Source of the DNA: JBGLNJ01 sp041300525
GTDB taxonomy: Bacteria > Chloroflexota > Anaerolineae > Fen-1058
Length of the DNA: 64,000 bases
NCBI GenBank assembly: GCA_041300525.1
Contig: JBGLNJ010000001.1
Coordinates: 2,108,001 to 2,172,000 of the forward strand
Direction: 5' to 3'
The position numbers and the translations under genes are program-made. Positions 34,078-43,231 of the stretch are shown one piece after another; positions within the stretch are counted from its first letter, which is position 1; each line of letters opens with the position of its first letter. Under the pieces are notes generated by a model that saw only the letters and a program-made list of their open reading frames with translations, did no database searches and was not told the origin of the DNA.

Positions 34078-34481
34078 CAAACACAAAACCTGCCGAACCG
34101 TCTGCTCGCTGGCAAAGCAAAAGCCGTTTGGCAAGTTTTCGCTACGCCATCGGCGGACTGTGGTACATGCTCCGCACGCAACGCAACGCCTGGATTCATG
34201 CCGCCGCCACAGCCTGTGTGATGGCGCTCGGCTTGTGGCTATCGCTGTCCCGCATCGAGTGGGCCATCCTCGCGCTGACCATCGGGCTGGTGTGGATGGC
34301 CGAGTTCACCAACACGGCGCTCGAAGCAGTCGTTGATTTAGCCAGCCCGGATATTCATTCGCTGGCAAAAGTGGGCAAGGATGTCGGAGCAGCCGCCGTC
34401 CTCGTCGCCGCATTCACCTCGGTCATCGTTGGGCTGCTGATTCTAGGGCCTGCCTTGTGGGCCAGGCTGTTCGCACACTGA
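34074..34481 (+). CDS. dgkA: Diacylglycerol/undecaprenol kinase, 135 aa
   Basis: Three membrane helices with the DgkA signature (SFRYAIGGLWYMLRTQRNAW; EFTNTALEAVVDLASPDIH; KVGKDVGAAAVLVAA). The conserved E..NTA and D..S..H residues are present. Gram-positive-type members phosphorylate undecaprenol to supply cell-wall lipid carrier; which substrate is used here is not shown. Coupled to ybeY by ATGA. Confidence 0.93.
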   Translation: MTNTKPAEPSARWQSKSRLASFRYAIGGLWYMLRTQRNAWIHAAATACVMALGLWLSLSRIEWAILALTIGLVWMAEFTNTALEAVVDLASPDIHSLAKVGKDVGAAAVLVAAFTSVIVGLLILGPALWARLFAH

Positions 34482-34494
34482 TCTTTCACCCTAC

Positions 34495-34523
34495 TTGCGC
34501 ACTCTCTCTGCTCAGACTATAAT
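34495..34523 (+). promoter_or_regulatory. Possible promoter
   Basis: TTGCGC (34495-34500), 17-bp spacer, TATAAT (34518-34523), before the gene at 34582. Confidence 0.5.
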
Positions 34524-34581
34524 ACATCCAGTTCTTACCACAGTCTTACCGGAACACGTCACAGACAGGGAGTTGCCCCCC

Positions 34582-35283
34582 ATGCACCCGGCCAAACAGC
34601 TTCTCCAACTGCAAACGCTCGATTTGGAACGCGATGCCCAATATCGCCGTTTGAAGCTGGTCATCGCGTCGCTGGCCGAACCGGAAACGCTGCACATCGC
34701 GGCTGCCGAGGTCACCGAGGCACAAGCCGTCGTCACACGCGCCCACACGCGCAAACAAGACCTCGAACTGGAAGCCCAAACACTCGCCGCCAAGATTGCC
34801 TCGGTGGACGAGCGGCTTTACAGTGGCCGAGTCAAGAACCCCAAAGAACTGTCCGATCTGCAAAACGAGATAGCCTCACTCCGCCGCCGCCGCGCCAGCC
34901 TGGATGACACGTTGCTGGAAGCCATGATGGCGCTGGAAGAGGCCGAGCGCGCCGAGCAGCAGGCGCGCGGCAAACTGGCCGCGCTGCAAGCCGCATGGCA
35001 GGCCGACCAGGCCGCGCTGACGGACGAGCGCGGCCAACTCGAAACAAGCATCACCGTGTTGAGCGAACAACGCAACCAGAGGATGGCGGCGATTGCGCCC
35101 GACCACCTCGCGCCCTATCAAAAACTTCGGCGCGCGCACGCCGGCCTGGCGGTAGCGCGCGCAGAGGACGGGAGCTGCTCCACGTGCGGCGTAGAGATTT
35201 CCGAGCGCTTGTTGACCAGAGCGCGTCAGTCGGAGGGCCTGAGCTTTTGCGGCAACTGTGAGCGTATCCTGGTCATTGAATAG
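34582..35283 (+). CDS. COG1579-type zinc-ribbon coiled-coil protein, 233 aa
   Basis: A long antiparallel coiled coil (about 1-180; includes the family motif SGRVKNPKELSDLQNEIASL) is followed by a C4 zinc ribbon (SCSTCGVEIS...FCGNCERIL). The family is widespread and suspected to act in nucleic-acid processes, but no activity is established. ATG 34582 is chosen for CAGGGA upstream; the frame is open to 34495. Confidence 0.88.
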   Translation: MHPAKQLLQLQTLDLERDAQYRRLKLVIASLAEPETLHIAAAEVTEAQAVVTRAHTRKQDLELEAQTLAAKIASVDERLYSGRVKNPKELSDLQNEIASLRRRRASLDDTLLEAMMALEEAERAEQQARGKLAALQAAWQADQAALTDERGQLETSITVLSEQRNQRMAAIAPDHLAPYQKLRRAHAGLAVARAEDGSCSTCGVEISERLLTRARQSEGLSFCGNCERILVIE

Positions 35284-35295
35284 CGAGCACCTGAC

Positions 35296-36009
35296 GTGAG
35301 CGAACGCATTTTGATCGTCGAAGACGACAACGAACTGGCCGAGTTCGTCAGTTGGCAACTGACGCGCGCCGGCTACCAGACTTGCTCAAGCCGCAGCGGC
35401 GCCGAGGGGCTGGATAAGATCGGCCAGTGGCAGCCCGACCTCGTCATCCTCGACATCATGATGCCGGACATGGATGGCTGGGCTGCCTGCCAACAGATTC
35501 GAGAAATCTCGGACATTCCCATCATCTTTACCACCGCGCTGGGCACGGAAAAAGACATCGTGCGCGGACTGGAGCTGGGCGCGGACGATTATCTCGTCAA
35601 GCCATTCGGTCCCAAAGAACTCATCGCGCGCATTCGAACGGTCCTGCGGCGGCACAGGATCACCAACAACCGTCGCGAGCATATCTACAGCAACGGCAAC
35701 CTCTACGTCAACCTGGACACGCGCGAGGTTCGTGTGAACGGCCAGGCCGTGGAATTGACGCCGATCGAATTCAAGCTGCTGACCTGCCTTGCGGAGCAGG
35801 AAGGCAAAGTGCTCACACACGGCTTTTTGCTCAGCCAGGCGTGGGGGCCGGAACACGAAAACGAGCGCCAATACCTCAAGCTCTATATCTGGTATCTGCG
35901 CAACAAGGTCGAAGCTGATTCTGCTCACCCCAAAATGATCTTGACCCAACGCGGCGTCGGCTACCGAATGGTTCGCGTGGACAGGATCGCCGAAACACCC
36001 TCCGCGTGA
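35296..36009 (+). CDS. OmpR-family response regulator, 237 aa
   Basis: GTG start 12 bp after the zinc-ribbon gene. The receiver has EDDN (9-12), phosphoacceptor D53 (VILDIMMPDMDGW) and lysine in YLVKPFGP. The winged-helix domain (about 135-230) has LTPIEFKLLTCLAEQEGKVL and RNKVEADSAHPKMI. No partner kinase is in this block, so its signal is unknown. The NACHT/HEAT gene follows 91 bp later. Confidence 0.9.
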   Translation: MSERILIVEDDNELAEFVSWQLTRAGYQTCSSRSGAEGLDKIGQWQPDLVILDIMMPDMDGWAACQQIREISDIPIIFTTALGTEKDIVRGLELGADDYLVKPFGPKELIARIRTVLRRHRITNNRREHIYSNGNLYVNLDTREVRVNGQAVELTPIEFKLLTCLAEQEGKVLTHGFLLSQAWGPEHENERQYLKLYIWYLRNKVEADSAHPKMILTQRGVGYRMVRVDRIAETPSA

Positions 36010-36100
36010 ATCTGCGCTGACGGCGTGGCTGCCACGCCCGATGCTCTGTTCATCACGTGACATCAGCACCCTCCAGCGCAGGGAGGGAAGGAGATGGTTC

Positions 36101-38701
36101 ATGAGTTCACTCTGGATGCCTCTTGACGCGCCGTGGACGTTTGACGCAGTGTCGGCGCTCGTCGGCGCAGGCGCGGGACTCGTCCTCGGCGCCGCCGCCG
36201 CTTACAGTTTCCGCGCCGAGATCGAGCGCGCCCTACAGAACGCGCGAGGTCAGGTCACTCACACGCGCGAGCGGCTGACGATGGGCGCGCAGCAGCGTTA
36301 CCTGGAATGGCTCACCCACCGCGTGGCCGCGCTCCATGTCTTGCGGGAAGGCGTCGGCCTGTCCGATCTCTACCTCGTGCCGGAATTTGTCACGCCTCCG
36401 CCCCACCCGTCCGTTTCGGCCAAGCCCGCCGAGCCGCCCCCGCCCACCATGCCGCTTGCGGCAGTGCTAAAGGCCACGCCGCGGCTCGTCGTCACCGGCG
36501 CGCCTGGCTCAGGACGCAGTGCGTTGCTGGCTCACCTCGTCCGCGTCTTTGCGGAGGATAACACTCAGGCGGCGCTCGGCATCGAAGAGCATCGCTTGCC
36601 CATCTACCTGCACCTGGGCGAACTGGCGCTGGAGCAACCCGCGCCACTCGCTCCGCCCTCCGATGCGGGCGCACCTGATGCGCCCGCATCTGATGCGCCA
36701 ACCAAGGCCACCGACCCGACCCAGCCGCTGATAGATGCCGTCGCCGCGCGCTTGCCGTTGCTGATTCAGGCGGGCGCGCCCGGCATGTTACGCAATTCGA
36801 TCAAGCGCGGCGAGGCCATCTTGCTGCTCGACGGGCTGGATGAACTTGAGGCGGACGCCAGGTTGAGCGCGATGCGTTGGATTACATCATTTTGCGCGGC
36901 CAACGCCGGCGTGCGCGTCGTCGTGGCAGCCGGGCAAGTGTACTTGCCCCCCGTCGGCCTTGCGCCATTGCTCGACGCAGGCTTTACGGCCATCCCGCTC
37001 GCGCCGTGGACATCGGCGCACGTCACGCGGCTGGCCGAGCGTTGGGCGCGCGCGGCCAAAGGCGGTGAGCAAGACGCCGCGCGCCTGGCCGAAACGCTCA
37101 AGCCCGTCCCCGGCACGTCGCCGCTGCCCATAGATGTGACGCTGGCGGCATTTATGTGGCAAAAGCGCGGATCGGTCCCGCCGAATCGCGCCACAGCCTA
37201 CGGCCAGACCGTGGACATTTTTCTCGAAAGCGTGCAGGCCACCAGCCCCATGTCGCCGCTGTTGGCCCGCGCGGCGATGGGCCGCCTGGCGCTGGGTCTG
37301 TTCAAAGAAAATCGCTTTACGGCGACTCGCGCCGAAATTGAAAAGTTAGTCGCCGAGCTTTTGCCGCCTCCACCGCCCGACCCGCGCAAGGCAGCCGAGG
37401 TCAAACCTGTTACGCCGCCTTCGCCCGAAGCGTCTGCTGAAGCTGAACCGGCGACGTTAGCTCCCGCAGCAGAGTTACCGCCGCCCAAACCCAAAGGAGT
37501 GCCCGAATCCGTCGAGGCGCTGATCAAGTGCGGGCTGCTCGTCGAGCGCGGCGCGCACGGCGCAGATCGCTTTGCGTTCGCGCACCGCCGTGTGCAAGCG
37601 TACCTGGCTGCCTGGCAGATCACCCAATCGGGCGAGGGCGCATTGCTGATGCAACACCTTGAAGACGCCGAATGGTCGGACGCGCTCGAGTTTTGCGCGG
37701 GACTGGTCAACGTCGCGCCGCTGGTGGATATGCTCCTCAAGCGCGACGACGATCTATTTCATACACGGCTTTGGACCGTCGCCACGTGGGCTGCCTCGGC
37801 GGGGCCGGACGTGGCCTGGCGCGGCAAAGTGTTGGCGCAACTGGCCCAGTTCTTTATGCAGCCCGATCAACTTGCGCCGCTGCGAGAGCGCGCGATGCTG
37901 GCCTTGCTTTCCACACAAGACAAGGGATTGGCGTATGTGTTCAAACAGGCGTTAGCTTCGCCCGACTCGCTCGTGCGCGCGTTGGCGTTGCGTGGATTGG
38001 GGATGCTGGGCCGCGAGCAGGATTTGCCGACGTTCGAAGTGGCGCTCAAGGACCCGGACGCGTCCGTGGGCCAAGCCGCCGTGCGCGCGATGGGGTCCGT
38101 CGGCGGGACAACCGGCATTGAGCATCTCGCCAATGTCCTGCTGGAGGCCGACGAATCGCTGCGCAAGGTGGCCGCGTTAACCCTGGCCGAATGTGGCGCC
38201 GAGGGCCAGCGCCTGCTCAAGGATGCCATACGCGAGGACGACATGCAGGTGCGCCGCGCCACAACTTTCGGGTTGGCCGCCACGCGCGCCGACTGGGCGC
38301 GCGAGATTTTGGGCAAGTTGGAAAAAGACGACCCGCAGTGGTTTGTCCGCTCGGCGGCGAGTGAAGCGTTGGCGAGCATGAAAGAGGTCGAAGGGTACGC
38401 GCTCGATTGTTCGCCGATCGTGCTCGACCGGCAAGGTTGGCTGGTGGAATGGGGCGCGACGCGTGGGATGCCGGTGGGGTTGGGCCGCAGCGCAGAGCCA
38501 GTGCTGATGCGCGCGCTGGCCGAAGGCGATGCGCCGGTCAAGCTGGCGGCGATCCAAACGCTGGCGAACATTGGCGGCGAGGCGGCGCTCGAGCCGCTTC
38601 GCGCGCAACTGGCCTCGCCCGATCCGGACGTTCACGCGGCGGCCTACCAGGCGCTCAAAGCCATCAGCGACAAGACCGGGATCAAGATCGCGCGGGGGTA
38701 A
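36101..38701 (+). CDS. Membrane-anchored NACHT-like STAND NTPase with HEAT repeats, 866 aa
   Basis: One N-terminal helix (about 15-37, AVSALVGAGAGLVLGAAAAY) is followed by an NTPase with Walker A GAPGSGRSALL (133-143) and Walker B LLLDGLDE (241-248), typical of NACHT domains. A proline-rich insert (about 425-470) precedes a helical arm with FAFAHRRVQAYLAAWQ, a motif seen at the end of NACHT regions. About residues 590-866 are HEAT-type repeats (AVRAMGSVGGTTGIEHLANV, LRKVAALTLAECGAEG). Such proteins act as ligand-triggered switches; some are antiphage. AAGGAG supports the start. Confidence 0.8.
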   Translation: MSSLWMPLDAPWTFDAVSALVGAGAGLVLGAAAAYSFRAEIERALQNARGQVTHTRERLTMGAQQRYLEWLTHRVAALHVLREGVGLSDLYLVPEFVTPPPHPSVSAKPAEPPPPTMPLAAVLKATPRLVVTGAPGSGRSALLAHLVRVFAEDNTQAALGIEEHRLPIYLHLGELALEQPAPLAPPSDAGAPDAPASDAPTKATDPTQPLIDAVAARLPLLIQAGAPGMLRNSIKRGEAILLLDGLDELEADARLSAMRWITSFCAANAGVRVVVAAGQVYLPPVGLAPLLDAGFTAIPLAPWTSAHVTRLAERWARAAKGGEQDAARLAETLKPVPGTSPLPIDVTLAAFMWQKRGSVPPNRATAYGQTVDIFLESVQATSPMSPLLARAAMGRLALGLFKENRFTATRAEIEKLVAELLPPPPPDPRKAAEVKPVTPPSPEASAEAEPATLAPAAELPPPKPKGVPESVEALIKCGLLVERGAHGADRFAFAHRRVQAYLAAWQITQSGEGALLMQHLEDAEWSDALEFCAGLVNVAPLVDMLLKRDDDLFHTRLWTVATWAASAGPDVAWRGKVLAQLAQFFMQPDQLAPLRERAMLALLSTQDKGLAYVFKQALASPDSLVRALALRGLGMLGREQDLPTFEVALKDPDASVGQAAVRAMGSVGGTTGIEHLANVLLEADESLRKVAALTLAECGAEGQRLLKDAIREDDMQVRRATTFGLAATRADWAREILGKLEKDDPQWFVRSAASEALASMKEVEGYALDCSPIVLDRQGWLVEWGATRGMPVGLGRSAEPVLMRALAEGDAPVKLAAIQTLANIGGEAALEPLRAQLASPDPDVHAAAYQALKAISDKTGIKIARG

Positions 38702-38958
38702 TGGCGAACGACGAAGGACGAATGTCGAATGAGAATGGATCGTGCGCTCATTCACTGCAAGATGGGCATTGGACGCTCCCCGACTCTGGCCAGGTCTGGG
38801 CAGGCGCATCCACTGACGAAGCGATTCGCCAGTTAGGCCAATGATTCCCTGTGCAGCAAGAAAGCCAAGACAATGCCTGTATGAACACGTTGTAGTGTGT
38901 GGCTGTGGCGCCAATGGTAGCAGGCATAAGAACACACACCTAGACCGCTAAAAGCTTC
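38702..38958. other. Gene-free stretch after the NACHT gene
   Basis: It begins with low-complexity GACGAA words and then drops in GC. No gene, terminator or RNA is seen. Confidence 0.5.
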
Positions 38959-39372
38959 TTGTGGATCGTTCTGGCTAGTGTGCGTGCCAAGCGAATAACA
39001 ATCCCTGCTGAGTTTTGGCTCCTTTATATGATTACTATTGGGTTAGGAGCAACAGTACCCAAATTGGTGTACTTCGAAAACCACACCGCTTGGCTAATAG
39101 AATACTTGTACCCTTTTTCAAACAGTTTGATAGATGTGCCCATTGCTCTTGCTGGACTGAGTTGTCTCGTTGACGCGCCCCGCATGGTTGACGGCTATCG
39201 GAACTCGATACTTGGAAGAAGTATAAAGCGACATGGAAACAGAGAAAAGGAAATCGGCGGCGTGCGGATTTTTGGCGCACTCGTGTTCTTGCTATCTCTT
39301 TTGCTTTTATTGGTCTTCGTCCAAAATGCGATGATACTGTATGGCTGGTTATCTCGCCAAGTCAATCCTTGA
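38959..39372 (+). CDS. AT-rich membrane protein, up to 137 aa
   Basis: TTG is the outermost start; GTG 38980 is possible. Three hydrophobic segments (FWLLYMITIGLGATVPKLV; LIDVPIALAGLSCLVD; IFGALVFLLSLLLLLVFVQN) are visible. GC content is clearly below the neighbours, suggesting foreign origin. No family is recognised. It sits just before the probable junction near 39.62 kb. Confidence 0.5.
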   Translation: MWIVLASVRAKRITIPAEFWLLYMITIGLGATVPKLVYFENHTAWLIEYLYPFSNSLIDVPIALAGLSCLVDAPRMVDGYRNSILGRSIKRHGNREKEIGGVRIFGALVFLLSLLLLLVFVQNAMILYGWLSRQVNP

Positions 39373-39469
39373 AAGTCGCGGTAGAACCCGGCAGAAGTAA
39401 CCACCAGCACAGGCACGAAACGTTCGTATACGCAAGGCAGTCTCACGCCTTCCTGGTAACCGGGCCTAA

Positions 39470-39618
39470 CCTTCACCTGTTCCATCCGCACACACAGAAT
39501 AACGTGTCGCTCGCTTCGACGCGGGCCGAAGGGCGGCGAGGAACCTCGGTTCCGCGGGACCGAGCGACGTTGGTTGAAACCAGCTTTAGCTCCCACACAA
39601 TCCAGTTAGTACTGTGAT
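39470..39618. repeat. Interspersed repeat with GGTTCC and GGTTGAAACC palindromes
   Basis: Contains CGAGGAACCTCGGTTCCGCG and TTGGTTGAAACCAGC. It replaces the 3' end of the cNMP/PH gene. No coding signal of its own is seen in 39373-39600. Confidence 0.45.
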
Positions 39619-40912
39619 GGGCGCTATCCGGCAACCGCCATAGAATGTATGGCACACCTATCCCCGCCACAAAAATGAGCGCGGGGATCACCAGCCGCCA
39701 GAGCAAGAGCAGCCAGTGCTTGTGCCAGATGATTTGTCCCGACTTTTCCACGCGCAGGTGGGGCCGCAGTGCGCTCAACCAATCTAGCCAGGCGGGTTTG
39801 GGCGCAGCTTCCTGGGGTTGAGCTGGCGCTGCCGGTTGCGCGCTCGCTGCTGGCTGCGCGCTCGCCGGGGCAGGCTGGGGTTCAGGCGATTGAGCCAAAG
39901 ATGCCGGGGACAGGACGCGAAGCAATTCCCGGCGGATGGTCTCGACCTCTTCGCGCTTTGCTTCTTGCTGCGCCAGCGTGCGTTGATCGAGGATGCGTTC
40001 CTGCATGAACTGGCCGTTCGGGATATGAGTAAAGGTCAATCTTCCGCCAATGGTCTCGACGATGATGTCGGAGAGATTGAGCACAGCAGCCAACACCCCT
40101 TTGTGCGACAGCACCACATTCTGGACCGCGTCAATCGGAATCTCGTTGCGCACCTCGCGCCACAGGCCGTAACGCTCGACTTGCACCACTCGCTGGTTCG
40201 TCACGACCAGATAGTCATTCATCCAGTCAACGATATGCCAGACCAGCATGAGGCCGAATGTGGCCACCCCGCCGAGGCGCAGCAGCCAGGGCGCCGCCGG
40301 CGGCCACGGCAAAAAGCGCGGCGGGTGAATAAATGACAGGGCAAACAAGCCCACCGCGAGTGCCGTCCAGATGAGCAGCGTGCCGGCCGATTCAAGAATC
40401 AATGAGACGATGACGCGATGCGATACTCCAATCGCCACCTCGCCGGGCAGTTGCCAGTCGAAATGGCCGAGGCTGGGGCCACGCCGTTGGACGGCGGCTT
40501 CCAGTCGCTTCAGCACGTCGCGGAACCGCGTCAACGTTTCAAAATCGGCCTTCTCAACGGCAAAGAGAGTTGTGTTGGCGGTGGCTTGGACCATCGCATT
40601 GCGTGGCTCATTGCGCACCAGCCCTGTTTCGCCAAAGAACTGCCCCGGGCCTAACAAGCGCACGATCGCTTCCTTGCCCGCCGGATCTTTGCGGAACACG
40701 CTCACCTGCCCGGTATCTATGATGTACAGTTGATTGCTTTCGTCGCCTTCGCGGAAAATAATCTCGCCTGCCGAATAGCGGACCGGCTTGACGATGTCAT
40801 TGATCTCGGCAAGGTCTGCTGGTCTCAACGAAGCCAACAGCGGGATTGTCTTCAATCGGGCAGTATAGTCTGTTGCCATTACGCTTTTCGCCTGTTGTGT
40901 GTCGCCTGTCAT
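39473..40912 (-). pseudogene. Cyclic-nucleotide-binding / bacterial PH-domain membrane protein, C-terminus altered
   Basis: An N-terminal cNMP-binding domain (about 15-140: YSAGEIIFREGDESNQLYII, LLGPGQFFGETGLVRNEPRN) leads to two membrane helices (about 175-230), a bPH2-type domain (NDYLVVTNQRVVQVERYGLW, IPIDAVQNVVLS), a Pro/Ala linker and another helix. After about GIGVPYILWRLPDSA the reading enters repeat DNA; a second PH repeat would be expected. The break (about 39.62 kb) fits the ~7-kb junction series. The protein may sense a nucleotide at the membrane. Confidence 0.75.
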
Positions 40913-41020
40913 GTGGGGTTCTGCGGATTACGCTTAGTTGGCGACGATTGTAGCATATTCCGGGTTGGCTGAAAAGGGGGCACTCTCGCCTGAGGATGTG
41001 TTTGCCGGTCTCGAAAGCAA

Positions 41021-41049
41021 AACCCCCGACCGGTCCAGAGTCGGGAGTT
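41021..41049 (-). terminator. Possible terminator
   Basis: AACTCCCGAC pairs with GTCGGGGGTT on the minus strand, followed by a short T-run. It lies after the small gene at 41099. Confidence 0.5.
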
Positions 41050-41098
41050 GACGGTTCGGGGGGATGCTGGAGGCAAGTCGAGGCCGCAGCCTCTGATC

Positions 41099-41359
41099 TC
41101 ATTTCTCGTCGGAAAGCTTGACCCTGGTCTTGGACCGGTCTGCCGCAGTCGTGATCACAAAGCGCCCGGCGGGTGTGTCATACGACGACATGATGAGCCG
41201 GCCGGCCCGCACGGCATCGTCATTGGCCCGAGCGATGGTTTCGTCTACGTCGCCCCAATCGCCGGCGGCGTGTCGGCGCACAAAAACCGTAAAGTCAATT
41301 CCCAGGGCCTGCGCCTTGCGCGTCGCCATAATCGAGCCTAACTCAAAGAGTGATTGCAC
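41099..41359 (-). CDS. Small conserved hypothetical protein, 86 aa
   Basis: GTG start with GAGGAG 7 bases upstream. QSLFELGSIMATRKAQALGI, then RRHAAGDWGDVDETIARAND and FVITTAADRSKTRVKL, match a small plasmid-associated family with the pattern LG....T...L, H..GDWG, AND and I.TEADRS. Function unknown. It lies directly downstream of tRNA-Sec on the same strand. Confidence 0.7.
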   Translation of the reverse strand: MQSLFELGSIMATRKAQALGIDFTVFVRRHAAGDWGDVDETIARANDDAVRAGRLIMSSYDTPAGRFVITTAADRSKTRVKLSDEK

Positions 41360-41393
41360 AGCGCGTCTCCTCTGTAGACTGCTTGATAAAAGG

Positions 41394-41487
41394 CGGGGAT
41401 GGATGGGAGTCGAACCCACCGCCGCTCGTTCTACGACCGGCCACCGGTTTTGAAGACCGGGGAAGCCACCAGGCCCCAACCACCCCC
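41394..41487 (-). tRNA. selC: tRNA-Sec (UCA), 94 nt
   Basis: Anticodon arm CCGGT-CTTCAAA-ACCGG gives anticodon TCA. The acceptor stem is 8 bp (GGGGGTGG/CCATCCCC), the D-stem is extended (GGGG/CCCC plus), a long variable arm is present, and the T-arm is GTGGG-TTCGACT-CCCAT. The discriminator is G, with no CCA encoded. These are the hallmarks of bacterial selenocysteine tRNA, which decodes UGA with SelB. Confidence 0.95.
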
Positions 41488-41524
41488 GTGCAGCCCCCAG
41501 CAAAATGCCAAGCGCCCAAATCGT

Positions 41525-41578
41525 CAAGTGCTCCCCTCTCCTGTCGCTTGCGACGGGGGAGGGGCTGGGGGTGGGGGC
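41525..41578. repeat. Palindromic GC-rich repeat
   Basis: CTCCCCTCTCCTGTCGC and GCGACGGGGGAGGGG form a hairpin followed by GGGGGTGGGGGCG. It is related to the in-gene insertion at 30623-30672. Confidence 0.6.
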
Positions 41579-41620
41579 GCAAGTTGTGCCTTCCGGCTGG
41601 GTCTGCTAAAATGGCGGGCG

Positions 41621-42223
41621 ATGGACGAATCCGCGCTCATCTCCGCCGCGCAAAAAGGCGACCTGGATTCTTTTAACACGCTGGTGCTGACCTATCAGCA
41701 TCAAGTCTACAACCTCGCCTACCGGATCATGGGCGATGGCGCTTCCGCGTCCGACGCGACGCAAGAGGCGTTCATTTCGGCGTGGCGTCACATCGGGGGA
41801 TTTCGTGGCGGATCATGGAAAGCGTGGCTGCTGCGCATTGTGACGAACGCCTGCTATGACGAGCTGCGCCGGATCAAGCGGCGACCCTCCAGCTCGCTCG
41901 AGTCGCTCTACGTGGAAGACCCCACGCCCGATGCCGAACTGCCCCCCAGCCAGCTCGAATCGCCCGAAGCTTTTACGCAGCGCCGGGAGCTGAACCGCGC
42001 CATCCAGGCCGGCATCGAGCGCCTGCCGCCCGATCAGCGCATCGCGCTCGTCCTTTCCGATGTTCAGGGCATGAGCTATGAGGAAATCAGCGGGGCGACC
42101 GGCGCGAACCTGGGCACGGTCAAGTCACGCCTCTCCCGCGCGCGGGCGCGGCTGCGCGATCTGTTATTGGAGCACGGGGAACTTTTGCCTGCCGGGTATC
42201 GTCTACAGAACGAGGGAGTATAG
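41621..42223 (+). CDS. ECF RNA polymerase sigma factor, 200 aa
   Basis: Region 2 (about 20-85: YNLAYRIMGDGASASDATQE, FISAWRHIGGFRGGSWKAWL) and region 4 (about 130-185: LPPDQRIALVLSDVQGMSYE, GTVKSRLSRARARL) are complete. The start is placed where sigma similarity begins. An anti-sigma gene follows 3 bp later, so this is a membrane-signal-controlled ECF pair. It directs polymerase to a dedicated promoter set not identifiable here. Confidence 0.92.
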   Translation: MDESALISAAQKGDLDSFNTLVLTYQHQVYNLAYRIMGDGASASDATQEAFISAWRHIGGFRGGSWKAWLLRIVTNACYDELRRIKRRPSSSLESLYVEDPTPDAELPPSQLESPEAFTQRRELNRAIQAGIERLPPDQRIALVLSDVQGMSYEEISGATGANLGTVKSRLSRARARLRDLLLEHGELLPAGYRLQNEGV

Positions 42224-42226
42224 GGC

Positions 42227-43231
42227 ATGGCGAGATGGTTGGGACGGGCGAATGAACACGAACGGGTAGAAGCTTTGCTTTCGGCGTACCTGGATGGTCG
42301 CGCGAGCCGGGCCGAACGCGCGCTAGTTGAGCGCCACCTCAAGTCGTGCGCCGACTGTGCGCGCAACCTGGCAACGCTTCGAGCGACAGTAATCGCCGTT
42401 CGAGATCTGCCGCGCGTCCGCGCGCCACGTTCGTTCGCCCTGCCACGCTCGATGGCAAAACAGCCACGTTCCGCTCCCTGGCTGTACCCGTTGCTGCGCA
42501 CCGCCACTGCCCTCGCCACCTTTTTGTTTGTCGTTGTGATCGCCGGTGATCTGTACACTCGCTTTACGCTATTTTCCACTGTTGCGCCGATGGCTGCGCC
42601 TGCCGCGCTGCCATCCACTTCCATTGCCATGCAAACCACTGCGACTCCGGCGCAGGAATCCGCCCCACAGACCATCGCGCCTGAAGCGTCGTGGACTTTT
42701 GAGCAACCTGCTCCCGCACCCGCGCCTCAAGCGGCCGCGCCGCTTGCCCTTGCGACAACCGCGAGTGACGCGAGGCAAGCCGCTGCGACGTCTGTGCCGG
42801 CGGCGACTGCCGTGACGGCATTAGACTTGGCGGCGGCAGGCACGGAGACGCCGAGCGTTGCAGCAAAGGCGGTTCCACAAGAGACACCGGTTGAGCCACC
42901 CACCGAGCGGCCAGTGGGCGCGAACGGCCTGGGCGGTGGAGCGGGCGGAGTCGGGCAAGCTCCTGGCATTGCGGCAGTTGCGCCAACGCGCTCATTTGCA
43001 GAGCCGGCCAGTGAAACCGTTACCCCTCAACCGACCTCGACGCCACTCGCGGCTCCGACCGAGGCCGCGCAAGTCCCTGCGCCGCAGCCACCGGTTGCCC
43101 TTGAGCAAAAAGGCGCGTACCCGATTCAACGCCCGCTTGTCAATCCTCTGCGCATCGCCGAAGGCGGGCTGGCTATCGCCGTTGTTGCGCTGGGCGTGGC
43201 AGCCTGGATCGCCCGCAGGCGCAACCGATGA
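42227..43231 (+). CDS. Transmembrane anti-sigma factor (zinc-finger type), 334 aa
   Basis: The N-terminal anti-sigma domain has H37-x3-C41-x2-C44 (ERHLKSCADCARNLATL), the zinc-binding form that holds ECF sigma factors. A membrane helix (about 92-112, TATALATFLFVVVIAGDLY) is followed by a long Ala/Pro/Thr-rich extracytoplasmic stretch and a second helix near the C-terminus (GGLAIAVVALGVAAWIARRR). Release would need proteolysis or signal binding. It overlaps the Nudix gene by ATGA. Confidence 0.9.
   Translation: MARWLGRANEHERVEALLSAYLDGRASRAERALVERHLKSCADCARNLATLRATVIAVRDLPRVRAPRSFALPRSMAKQPRSAPWLYPLLRTATALATFLFVVVIAGDLYTRFTLFSTVAPMAAPAALPSTSIAMQTTATPAQESAPQTIAPEASWTFEQPAPAPAPQAAAPLALATTASDARQAAATSVPAATAVTALDLAAAGTETPSVAAKAVPQETPVEPPTERPVGANGLGGGAGGVGQAPGIAAVAPTRSFAEPASETVTPQPTSTPLAAPTEAAQVPAPQPPVALEQKGAYPIQRPLVNPLRIAEGGLAIAVVALGVAAWIARRRNR

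Noticed and set aside
37198..38571. Serine/arginine-rich frames antisense to the NACHT gene
   Set aside because: They are shadows of GC-rich codons in the real gene.
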